From Christensenella sp. UBA1262 (lineage in GTDB: Bacteria; Bacillota; Clostridia; Christensenellales; CAG-917): a stretch of DNA of 6,227 nucleotides. This document shows, one piece after another, positions 1 to 6,227 of the stretch. The stretch lies in assembly GCA_002308215.1 (NCBI GenBank), contig DBVO01000047.1:761-6987 (forward strand), in the 5' to 3' direction. Below the pieces are notes generated by a model. It made no database searches. It saw nothing but the letters and a program-made list of their open reading frames with translations, and was not told the DNA's origin. The translations under genes were made by a program, and so were the position numbers. Numbering within the stretch: position 1 is the stretch's first letter; the number at the start of each line of letters is the position of its first letter.

Positions 1-858
1 TATGGGAAAGTTAATGAAAGTAATGTGGCTAAAAAAGCTGAATCATATTTTGAGAAAGCAGTTGCCGATGGCGATTTCGAGTATTTGCTTGAAAAGCCAC
101 AAACAAAAAGACTTCTAATGAGAGTTAAAAAGGAATCGGTAGAACTTGCTAAAGACATGTTTAGTCTAAAATCAAGATCACAATTTGAGCCATATCTAAT
201 GGAAGCTTCTATAGGAAAAGATCCAATTAATCCTATGTCTATTAAGGTTGGGGAAAATGAAGTTGTTTTCAATGGTATTATTGACAGAATCGATGTTAAT
301 GATGACAAATTTATGATTATTGACTATAAGACATATTCAGCTGAACTTGATATTAAAGATATATATTATGGAAAGAGAATCCAATTATATATCTATATGA
401 AAGCAGTAAAAGATAGTATAAACAAAAAACCAGCTGGGGTATGTTATTTCCCAATAATTCAGGGATTTAGAAAAGATGATCAAGCGAGATTTGAATACGA
501 AGGGCACTTCGTTAAGGATCCTAAGATATTAGAACAGATAGATAATTTGAGTGTGGTTGAAGATGTTGATTCGTTTAAGCAATCAGTGTTGCCAATTAAC
601 CCATCAGGATCTTTGCCAAAATCAACATATTTTGAAGATGAAAAACAATTCGACATTATTGGAGACTACGCATTAAAAATCGCCGCTAAAGGTGAAGAAG
701 CAATCGAGAATGGTTTTATTAAACCATTGCCAATAAAGGATGCTTGCAAGTGGTGCGATTATAAAGACACTTGTGCATACTGCTATGATCGTGAACGTGG
801 AAATGGAAAAGTCACGTTAAACTCGTTTGAAGACAAGGAGGAAGATAATAATGACTGA
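1..858 (+). CDS. addB: ATP-dependent helicase/deoxyribonuclease subunit B (AddB), C-terminal part
   Basis: This is the 3' end of addB. The frame is open from base 1, so the GTG at 25 is internal and the true start lies left of the window. About 285 codons are visible, roughly the last quarter of a subunit usually near 1100-1200 residues. The visible part is the RecB-family nuclease domain. It shows GIIDRID (274-294), then the catalytic IIDYKT (316-333), then a Q-x3-Y motif starting at the Gln codon at 382. Near the C-terminus lies C-x2-C-x5-C (Cys codons at 745, 754 and 772), the three C-terminal ligands of the AddB [4Fe-4S] cluster; the fourth, N-terminal Cys is outside the window. Another Cys follows at 781. 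In the family, AddB's nuclease cuts the 5'-ended strand and its degenerate helicase part recognises Chi. The stop TGA (856-858) overlaps addA by 8 bp, so the two subunits are co-transcribed and probably translationally coupled. Confidence 0.95.
   Translation, partial: YGKVNESNVAKKAESYFEKAVADGDFEYLLEKPQTKRLLMRVKKESVELAKDMFSLKSRSQFEPYLMEASIGKDPINPMSIKVGENEVVFNGIIDRIDVNDDKFMIIDYKTYSAELDIKDIYYGKRIQLYIYMKAVKDSINKKPAGVCYFPIIQGFRKDDQARFEYEGHFVKDPKILEQIDNLSVVEDVDSFKQSVLPINPSGSLPKSTYFEDEKQFDIIGDYALKIAAKGEEAIENGFIKPLPIKDACKWCDYKDTCAYCYDRERGNGKVTLNSFEDKEEDNND
835..841 (+). promoter_or_regulatory. Ribosome binding site of addA, inside the end of addB
   Basis: AAGGAGG lies 9 nt upstream of the ATG at 851 and within the last codons of addB. 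It fixes the addA start at 851 rather than at the in-frame ATG at 827, which has no comparable site and would add eight residues (MKTRRKII) that are simply addB sequence read in another frame. Its position inside addB fits coupling of the two subunits' translation. Confidence 0.85.
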
Positions 859-3800
859 TATAAAAGAACATGAAAGAGTCTACTTGCCTTCGGAAGTTAC
901 GGTTTCTCAAGATAAAGCTATATGGGGTAGCGGCCAAATAATAGTTTCTGCAGCCGCAGGTTCTGGTAAAACTTCAACGATGATTAGCCGCATTTTGCGT
1001 TTGATTATAGAGAGCGCATTATCAGAAGATGAAAGAATATCATTAAAAGATATGCTCATACTTGTCTATAACAATGCTGCAGCTGATGAGCTTCGCGAAA
1101 AATTGCATAGGGCACTTTATCAAGCAGTATTAGTTTTGGATGGTGAAGTTCAAAATGTTCTCAAGCGAGAGCTTGATGAGTTATCTTTTGCTCATATAAG
1201 CACAATACACGCATACTGCCAGTCTCTTATTAAAGATAATTTCAATTATCTTGGAATTTCACCTACATTTGAGGTTCTCGATGAAGATGAACACAAAGAG
1301 TACATGTATCAAGCACTTGAAAACGTATTTGATGCTTACGACAAAAAAGGTGATGAGACTTTTGAAAAAATAGTTCAGATTTTTTCACAAAGGCGCAAAG
1401 AAGATAATTTAAAAGACAACATTATTAAACTGTTTCAAATTATTGATATTCAGCCAAATCAAGAAGAATTTTATAACAATGTTCACGATTGTTATAATGA
1501 TTTTGAACATAGCAAATTCTTAAATATTATTCTTGATTTTGAACATAATCTTTTTGCTAAAGCAAAAGAGGTCCTAGAACCTTGCAAACTTGTTTTTGAA
1601 AAAGGTGCTGATGAGGGCGGAACTATTGCTAAGTATTTAAACAAAATAGTAAACGCATATTATTATGCTGATCAATTATCTACAGTTGATAATTTTGGAG
1701 ATATGTGTCGCTTGGCGGCCAGTTTCCAAAAGGTAGATGCAAGCACATCTTCTAAAAAATGGGACCCAGAATTCATTGAATATGGCAATATCGCGAAAAT
1801 TTGCATTAATGAGATGACTCTAGAAATCGAGGACCTTGCTGAATTTGCTGGGAAAGAGGAAATGCTCAAAAAGGCTCATAGTGCTTCAGGAGTATTAATT
1901 GATAAACTTATCGAAATAACCCAAAACTTTGAGGCAGAACTTAATCGTCTTAAAAATGAAGACAACGTTCTTGCCTTTGAAGATTTACAGCACAAAACGG
2001 TTGAACTGTTGAAAAACGAAGAAGCGCCGATTAAAAAGTTCAAGCATGTATTTGTTGATGAATACCAGGATGTTAATCCAACTCAGGAATACATAATTTC
2101 AAATCTCATTGACAAAGATTGTTTTATGGTTGGTGATACAAAGCAAAGCATATATGGTTTTAGACTTGCTGACCCAACGAACTTTTTAAGAAGACAGGCA
2201 AGATATGAAAGCGGTGATGGCACTGCTATTAACTTTAATCGCAATTTCCGAAGTGGGAAACAAATTTTAGAATTTGTTAACAGTATTTTTAATGTTATTA
2301 TGACAAAAGATACTGCAGATGTTGATTACGCAAAAGAAGCAAAGTTTGAATTAAAAAAAGTAGAACAACATGCTATAAGTGAAATGCATCTTTTCTGTTA
2401 TGACAAGAAAGGCAACCCAGATGTTAATGGCGTGTATGATATAACGCTTGATGACGGGAAAGAAAAGAGTTTGACTTCTGCAGATTGTGAAGGTATCTTT
2501 GTTGCAAGAAAAATACGTGAATTGGTTGGGAATGCTAGAAAGACAGATGGCTTTATTAGTTATGGCGATATAACAATTATCATCCGTAATCGTTCAACTA
2601 GTGCTCAAAGAATTATATCCCAACTCAAAGAGGCAGGTATACCTATTGATGATAGTGGATTTGAAAAATCCAAGTCAGAACCAGAGTGTGATTTGATACA
2701 GTTTTTGCGCACAATAGATAATCCGCGCCAAGATATCCCATTCGTAGGATTTTTGCTATCATTCTTTGGTGGTTATACCGAACAAGAACTTGCTACTATT
2801 GCAGAAGTAGAAGCTCCAACTTTTTATGATAAGTTCGTAATATATGAGCAAAAGGGTGATGCGCTAGCAGACAAGATTAAAGTTACTAATAAGTTGTTGC
2901 AAAAATATCGCATAAAAGCAAGTTTTAAGAATGTAAAAGAATTAGCCAGTGGTATAGTTTCTGATTTCTCTTATGATGCCTATTTGGGAAAATATGGTGA
3001 GGCAGATATATACGGGCTAAAAGCGTTTGTAGCTGGCATTTCAGACAAAGACAATGAGTCTCTTGGAAGGTTCTTAAGAAATTATACAGAATCACCATCT
3101 AAAAAGTCATCTAGTACTAAGAGTGACAGGGTACACATTTCAACTATTCATGGATACAAAGGCCTTGAAAGTGAAGTTGTATTTGTTTGTGGGTTAGATT
3201 CGAGCTTTAGTTTAAACGACACAAAGGGCGATTTAATAGTTGATAGTCAAGGGTATATTTCACTTAATTATTTCGATTTTGATAAAAATGAGAAGTCTGA
3301 TAAAACTATATCTCGTTTTGCTGCTAAAAAGCTTAATAATAAAAAGACTATTGGCGAGGAGATGCGTTTGTTGTATGTAGCTTTAACACGAGCAAAACAT
3401 TACATGTATGTTACATCTTCTATAAGCAAATCCAAACTTGAATGTTTTGGTAAGGTTATCAGTATTACGCCTTATTCCAGTATGTTGGATATGATTAGCG
3501 ACGCAATAGCAAAAGGAGCAAATATAACATATACTGTGCATAGAAATGAGGAATTTGCTCTAGATTTAGGGCATGATCAAAAACATGATTTCCCTGCACC
3601 AAATAAGACTATACAGGCTGCAATTGAAAATGCTCAAGCATACGTTTATCCATACAAGGTCGCCACAGAACTTGCTATTAAATATAGCGCTTCTGCAACG
3701 GATGTTTTGGATGAGCAAGCTATTAAAGCTTATTCAAATAACTACTATAAGAATGTAGGTACTACATATCATAGAATCATGCAATATATTGATTTTAATA

Positions 3801-4294
3801 CTAGTGGTGTGGACGAAGTTAAAAATGAAATAAATAGGCTTATAGAAGAAAAATACTTAACCGAAGATGAGGTCAAAGATGCGCGTGAAGCTGATGGGAA
3901 AGAATTCGAAAAGAATATTGCTAGGTGCTTAAACAGTAGCGTAATGCGTTATGCTTTGAAATTTGAAAAACTAGGCAAGTGTCAGAGAGAAAAAGCATTT
4001 ATGATGTATGGGCCTGCAAATGATGTTCGTAAAGAATTTGGCACGGATGAGAAGGTCCTTGTGCAGGGCGTTTTGGACTTGTTTATTGATGGCGACAAAA
4101 AAATAATTGTTGATTTTAAGCACTCTTCATTGAGAGATGAAAACGAGCTAAATAATTACAAAGAGCAACTTAAACTATACAAAATGGCAATTGAAAGGGC
4201 ATTTAATGTAAACATCGATAAAACGTTGCTTTATTCGTTTACTACTGGCAAGACCATTAACTCAGATGATTTTACAGAGGTTGATGAAATATAA
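851..4294 (+). CDS. addA: ATP-dependent helicase/nuclease subunit A (AddA)
   Basis: AddA is a UvrD/RecB-like superfamily 1 helicase (3'-5') fused to a C-terminal RecB-type nuclease. With AddB it resects double-strand breaks for RecA-dependent repair. The start at 851 gives 1147 residues, a little short for the family (about 1200-1250). Helicase motifs appear in order: Walker A AAAGSGKT (34-41), Ia YNNAAADEL (73-81), ISTIHAYC (116-123), II VDEYQD (402-407), III MVGDTKQSIYGFR (426-438), IV NFRS (465-468), V STIHGYKGLE (764-773), VI EEMRLLYVALTRAK (836-849). The nuclease domain (about 930-1147) carries GTTYHRIMQ (970-978, His974), GVLDL (1073-1077, Asp1076), IVDFK (1086-1090, Asp1088 and Lys1090) and Q-x3-Y (1106-1110). 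All core catalytic residues are present, so both activities should be intact. Motif Ia has YNN where TFTN is usual, and motif V has HGYKG where HKSKG is usual. The gene overlaps addB by 8 bp and ends 37 bp before a terminator stem, as the last gene of its operon. Confidence 0.97.
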   Translation: MTDIKEHERVYLPSEVTVSQDKAIWGSGQIIVSAAAGSGKTSTMISRILRLIIESALSEDERISLKDMLILVYNNAAADELREKLHRALYQAVLVLDGEVQNVLKRELDELSFAHISTIHAYCQSLIKDNFNYLGISPTFEVLDEDEHKEYMYQALENVFDAYDKKGDETFEKIVQIFSQRRKEDNLKDNIIKLFQIIDIQPNQEEFYNNVHDCYNDFEHSKFLNIILDFEHNLFAKAKEVLEPCKLVFEKGADEGGTIAKYLNKIVNAYYYADQLSTVDNFGDMCRLAASFQKVDASTSSKKWDPEFIEYGNIAKICINEMTLEIEDLAEFAGKEEMLKKAHSASGVLIDKLIEITQNFEAELNRLKNEDNVLAFEDLQHKTVELLKNEEAPIKKFKHVFVDEYQDVNPTQEYIISNLIDKDCFMVGDTKQSIYGFRLADPTNFLRRQARYESGDGTAINFNRNFRSGKQILEFVNSIFNVIMTKDTADVDYAKEAKFELKKVEQHAISEMHLFCYDKKGNPDVNGVYDITLDDGKEKSLTSADCEGIFVARKIRELVGNARKTDGFISYGDITIIIRNRSTSAQRIISQLKEAGIPIDDSGFEKSKSEPECDLIQFLRTIDNPRQDIPFVGFLLSFFGGYTEQELATIAEVEAPTFYDKFVIYEQKGDALADKIKVTNKLLQKYRIKASFKNVKELASGIVSDFSYDAYLGKYGEADIYGLKAFVAGISDKDNESLGRFLRNYTESPSKKSSSTKSDRVHISTIHGYKGLESEVVFVCGLDSSFSLNDTKGDLIVDSQGYISLNYFDFDKNEKSDKTISRFAAKKLNNKKTIGEEMRLLYVALTRAKHYMYVTSSISKSKLECFGKVISITPYSSMLDMISDAIAKGANITYTVHRNEEFALDLGHDQKHDFPAPNKTIQAAIENAQAYVYPYKVATELAIKYSASATDVLDEQAIKAYSNNYYKNVGTTYHRIMQYIDFNTSGVDEVKNEINRLIEEKYLTEDEVKDAREADGKEFEKNIARCLNSSVMRYALKFEKLGKCQREKAFMMYGPANDVRKEFGTDEKVLVQGVLDLFIDGDKKIIVDFKHSSLRDENELNNYKEQLKLYKMAIERAFNVNIDKTLLYSFTTGKTINSDDFTEVDEI

Positions 4295-4331
4295 ACCAGC
4301 CATATATTTGCAATAAAAAACAAGTGTTTTG

Positions 4332-4370
4332 ATGGCGTGCAGAAATAAGATTTGCGCGCCATATTTTTTT
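4332..4370 (+). terminator. Rho-independent terminator of the addBA operon
   Basis: ATGGCGTGCA (4332-4341) pairs with TGCGCGCCAT (4353-4362) as a 10-bp GC-rich stem with a single G-T wobble around an 11-nt loop. A run of seven T follows at 4364-4370. The stem begins 37 bp after the addA stop codon. It separates the repair operon from the gene at 4471. No matching A-run flanks the left arm, so it appears to act on the + strand only. Confidence 0.93.
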
Positions 4371-4406
4371 GCTATCATTATTTTAATATTTTTAATTAAT
4401 TTACTA

Positions 4407-4446
4407 TTGCTTTTTTTGACAAATGAATTTATAATTATTCTATAAG
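4407..4446 (+). promoter_or_regulatory. Candidate sigma-A-type promoter for the membrane-protein gene
   Basis: Two overlapping readings are possible. A perfect TTGACA (4416-4421) faces an imperfect -10, either TATAAG (4441-4446) at 19 bp or TCTATA (4439-4444) at 17 bp. Alternatively, a perfect TATAAT (4430-4435) sits 17 bp from a weak TTGCTT (4407-4412). Both lie in a very AT-rich stretch between the terminator and the start codon at 4471, leaving a leader of roughly 20-30 nt. A promoter here is well supported by context; which pair is used cannot be decided by eye. Confidence 0.65.
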
Positions 4447-4455
4447 TATGCTTTT

Positions 4456-4462
4456 AAGGAGG
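4456..4462 (+). promoter_or_regulatory. Ribosome binding site that fixes the GTG start at 4471
   Basis: AAGGAGG stands 8 nt upstream of GTG 4471, an ideal spacing. The next in-frame ATG is at codon 155, beyond the first membrane helix and inside the loop between helices two and three, so GTG is the only sensible start. Confidence 0.88.
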
Positions 4463-4470
4463 ACAACATC

Positions 4471-6227
4471 GTGGAATTCTTTTCTAAAGTATTTACATGG
4501 TTAGCTAATTTGTCTTCAAAACTTCCACAAATTGACTTGAAATCTTATTTTATTGTTGTCCTTGCAGTTATTGCTGGGGTTGGCCTTATTATAGGCTTAA
4601 CTTTCTTTGGGTCAAAGGCATATAAACTTAAACTTGCGTGTAAAAAGATTATCAAATATTTGTCTCACGTCGAGAGTATCGATGATGACAACGTTGGCGA
4701 TTTTACAGCAGAGTGTTTCTCTCAAAAAGCACCAGCTCCACTTAGAGACAGTTGGGTGGAATATTTAGGTGTTCGTTTTGGCTATCCAAGTGATTTAGTT
4801 AGTGAAAAGAATGTTTATGATAAAGAAGTGAAAAAAGTGAAGGATGTAAGAGCAAATCTCTTTATTGGAATAGCTCTCATCCTTGTTGCTATTTTTGCTT
4901 TCTGGGGATTTGGTACACTTTCAAGCATTGAGATGAGCGTTGTTCATTGTGCTGGTCTTTTGCTCTCTGCAGCATTGTATCTTGTCCTTGTGTTTGTTAA
5001 TAGAAAACAGATTAAATCAACTCGCGACAAGTTCTATGATATGCAAGATGAACTTGATGCAAAAGTTAACTTCCAAGTTGAAAAGAATTTCTCTACAGAC
5101 TCATCTCCGCTTGCTGATCTTGCAGCAATGGTAGACGAAATTGTTGCACGTAATACTGCAAAAGAAATTAATTTGGAAGAGGAAGAACAAGAACCAACTC
5201 CAATTGAAGATCTAATTGAAGAACTTGAAAACAAACGAATCGCTGATGAGGCAGAAGAAGAAGTAGCAAAAGTTGTTGAAGAACAACATGAAGAGCCTGC
5301 TGAAGAACCTGATGAAGAACCAGTTGAAGAGCCTGTTCCAGAAGAGCCTGTTCCAGAAGAGCCTGTAGAAGAAGCGCCACAAGAGACAGAGCCAGTTCAA
5401 GAGGAACCAATTGAGGAACCTGTAGAAGAAGAGCCGAAGAAAGAAGAACCAGTTGCTCTCAAAGAGAGCATAGCCGCGGCAAAGAAAGCTGGCCATGCTG
5501 TTGTTGGCAAAAAGTTCTTTGGGGAATATCTCAAAGAAAAATATGGTGATAATGTAGAAGTTAATGAGCGTGAGAATAAGACATCAACAGGTCTTCCACT
5601 TGCTGATACTTATTTTGCTCTTGATAATGAAAATAGAAAGTGCTTTGCATATGCATATGAAATAGATGGTGCATCTTTACTTCTTGTAAATGCAGATAGC
5701 GAACTTGAGGCAGTTCTTAAGGAAAAACATCAAAACATCAATTTGAGTGCTTTCCCTAAGTCAAAAGATGAGTGGTATAGTTTGCCACTTGATGACACAT
5801 ATGAAGAAGATGAACTCAAGGGTATCCTTGATTATTGTTATGTTCATGCTCTTGGAAAAGATGCAGAACTTGCTCCTGAAGAACCAGCGGAAGAACCTGT
5901 TGAAGAACCAGTAGAGGAGCCAGTTGAAGAACCAATTCCAGAAGAGCCAGTAGAGGAGCCAGCAGAGGAGCCTGAACCAGCGGAAGAAGCTCCAGTAGAA
6001 GAAGAGCCAGCGGCCGAGGAAACTCCAGTAGAAGAACCAGCTGAAGAGCCTGCAGAAGAGGAGCCTCAAGAGGAACCAGCAGATGAGCCTGAACAAGCGG
6101 AGGAAGCTCCAGTAGAAGAACCAGCTGAAGAGCCTACAGAAGAAGAGGTTCCAGAGGAGCCAGTTGAAGAACCAGCTGAGGAATCAGAAGAGCCTGTGGA
6201 AGAGGAGCCTGCTGAGGAAGAGGAAGA
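4471..6227 (+). CDS. Three-helix membrane protein with Glu/Pro-rich repeat tail and an MmcQ/YjbR-like domain, partial (no stop in window)
   Basis: I do not recognise this gene as a whole. The frame is open for 585 codons to the right edge, so the protein is longer. Predicted membrane helices are at residues 26-46, 128-150 and 157-177. Lysine-rich sequence follows the first helix and basic NRKQIKSTRDK (177-187) follows the third. By the positive-inside rule, the 80-residue loop and the long tail are cytoplasmic and the N-terminus is outside. This layout recalls MotA/TolQ/ExbB proteins, but I see no diagnostic motif. After helix three come a helical acidic segment (about 180-273), a first Glu/Pro repeat tract (274-327), a globular domain (about 333-462) and a second Glu/Pro tract (469-585 and beyond). 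The globular part, with its Trp435 and PLDDTYEEDELKGILDY, resembles MmcQ/YjbR proteins. The gene has its own promoter and ribosome binding site and is separated from addBA by a terminator. A role in scaffolding or anchoring at the membrane is only a guess. Confidence 0.9.
   Translation, partial: MEFFSKVFTWLANLSSKLPQIDLKSYFIVVLAVIAGVGLIIGLTFFGSKAYKLKLACKKIIKYLSHVESIDDDNVGDFTAECFSQKAPAPLRDSWVEYLGVRFGYPSDLVSEKNVYDKEVKKVKDVRANLFIGIALILVAIFAFWGFGTLSSIEMSVVHCAGLLLSAALYLVLVFVNRKQIKSTRDKFYDMQDELDAKVNFQVEKNFSTDSSPLADLAAMVDEIVARNTAKEINLEEEEQEPTPIEDLIEELENKRIADEAEEEVAKVVEEQHEEPAEEPDEEPVEEPVPEEPVPEEPVEEAPQETEPVQEEPIEEPVEEEPKKEEPVALKESIAAAKKAGHAVVGKKFFGEYLKEKYGDNVEVNERENKTSTGLPLADTYFALDNENRKCFAYAYEIDGASLLLVNADSELEAVLKEKHQNINLSAFPKSKDEWYSLPLDDTYEEDELKGILDYCYVHALGKDAELAPEEPAEEPVEEPVEEPVEEPIPEEPVEEPAEEPEPAEEAPVEEEPAAEETPVEEPAEEPAEEEPQEEPADEPEQAEEAPVEEPAEEPTEEEVPEEPVEEPAEESEEPVEEEPAEEEE
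5290..5451 (+). repeat. First Glu/Pro-rich tract (EEPVEEPV-type repeats)
   Basis: These codons (residues 274-327) encode almost only Glu, Pro, Val and Ala in units such as EEPVE and EEPVP. The coding strand is strongly purine-rich (GAA/GAG). Such tracts are usually extended, disordered linkers. This one joins the membrane-proximal acidic helix to the globular domain. Codons for the same residue vary (CCA/CCT, GAA/GAG), which suggests selection on the protein rather than a recent simple DNA expansion throughout. Confidence 0.85.
5326..5366 (+). repeat. 15-bp tandem repeat, 2.7 copies
   Basis: GAAGAGCCTGTTCCA occurs at 5326-5340 and again exactly at 5341-5355, followed by 11 bases of a third copy (5356-5366). 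It encodes EEPVP twice, then EEPV. The unit is a multiple of three, so gain or loss of copies would keep the frame. Confidence 0.93.
5467..5856 (+). other. MmcQ/YjbR-like (CyaY-like fold) domain inside the membrane protein
   Basis: Residues about 333-462 have ordinary globular composition, unlike the tracts on either side. The second half follows the MmcQ/YjbR order as I remember it: a strand starting CFAYAYEIDG (391-400), a hydrophobic strand and acidic helix with LLLVNADSELEAVLKEKH (403-420), a Trp-containing strand WYSLPLDD (435-442) and a closing helix EEDELKGILDYCY (445-457). The family typically has HW before the last strand; here it is EW (434-435). The first half (AGHAVVGKKFFGEYLKEKYG, 340-359) has no clear counterpart to me. 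The assignment rests on pattern memory and needs a profile comparison. YjbR proteins are annotated as DNA-binding, but with weak functional evidence. Confidence 0.45.
5875..6227 (+). repeat. Second Glu/Pro-rich tract, continuing past the window
   Basis: From Pro469 onward at least 117 residues are nearly all Glu, Pro, Ala and Val in units such as EEPVEEP and EEPAEEP. The negative charge is very high: there are no Lys or Arg residues in this stretch. It is at least twice as long as the first tract and still running at the right edge. It is probably a disordered, extended linker or brush on the cytoplasmic side; another domain may follow. Confidence 0.88.
6023..6135 (+). repeat. 29-bp exact direct repeat at an 84-bp interval
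   Basis: The same 29 bases occur at 6023-6051 and 6107-6135. They begin CTCCAGTAGAAGAACC and encode the core PVEEPAEEP. Similarity continues patchily on both sides (GAGGAA before, CAGAAGA after), so this looks like a diverging duplication of a 28-codon unit. The interval is a multiple of three. Confidence 0.88.

Noticed and set aside
1672..1869. Open frame on the minus strand inside addA
   Set aside because: It lies wholly within a well-supported AddA coding region, has no recognisable domain and no separate signals.
3573..3758. Small + strand open frame in another frame of addA
   Set aside because: It overlaps the AddA linker/nuclease coding region and has no ribosome binding site or protein-like features of its own.
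4317..4330. AAAAC/GTTTT mini-hairpin just upstream of the terminator
   Set aside because: It has only five mostly A-T pairs in AT-rich DNA, too weak to call a regulatory structure next to the strong terminator stem.
4448..4504. Possible 18-codon leader peptide starting at ATG 4448
   Set aside because: It has no ribosome binding site of its own, runs over the site used by the gene at 4471, and may start at or before the transcript's 5' end. It is most likely chance.
5034..6096. Several long open frames on the minus strand opposite the tail of the membrane-protein gene, rich in Phe, Leu, Trp and Arg
   Set aside because: They are complements of the GAA/GAG/CCA repeats, which cannot give stop codons in some antisense frames. 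They have no ribosome binding sites and show simple-sequence composition. The + strand frame has a promoter, a ribosome binding site and a globular domain.
5886..6100. Four AGCGG sequences (5886, 5979, 6009, 6096), the Chi site of Bacillus subtilis AddAB, in the second Glu/Pro tract
   Set aside because: They arise where a GCG Ala codon follows a codon ending in A and precedes one starting with G. Chi in this organism is unknown, so the cluster is explained by the repeats.
5290..6227. CRISPR-like or other non-coding repeat array
   Set aside because: The repeats are short, imperfect, without unique spacers, and keep one reading frame throughout. They are coding repeats of Glu/Pro units.

Overview
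The window is AT-rich DNA with standard-code bacterial genes, strong AAGGAGG ribosome binding sites and a close-packed addB-addA pair. This points to a low-GC member of the Bacillota, most likely an uncultured Clostridia-like lineage. The lineage is inferred from base composition and gene order; no taxonomic marker gene is present. All genes are on the + strand.

Positions 1-4294 hold the end of a recombinational-repair operon. The C-terminal quarter of AddB (nuclease domain and iron-sulfur cysteines) enters from the left edge. A complete AddA helicase-nuclease of 1147 residues follows, overlapping addB by 8 bp. The two subunits form AddAB, the Bacillota counterpart of RecBCD, which unwinds and resects double-strand breaks to give 3' single-stranded DNA for RecA. 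A clear intrinsic terminator at 4332-4370 closes the operon.

Positions 4371-4470 form a short intergenic stretch with a candidate sigma-A-type promoter and a strong ribosome binding site. From 4471 a second transcription unit begins: a long open frame with a GTG start that runs off the right edge (at least 585 codons, no stop seen). Its product has three predicted membrane helices, then a long, presumably cytoplasmic tail. The tail alternates Glu/Pro-rich repeats with one globular domain of about 130 residues that resembles the MmcQ/YjbR (CyaY-like) fold. I do not recognise the whole protein. It is the most unusual item in the window and has no evident functional tie to AddAB. Long open frames on the minus strand across it are mirror images of the Glu/Pro repeats.
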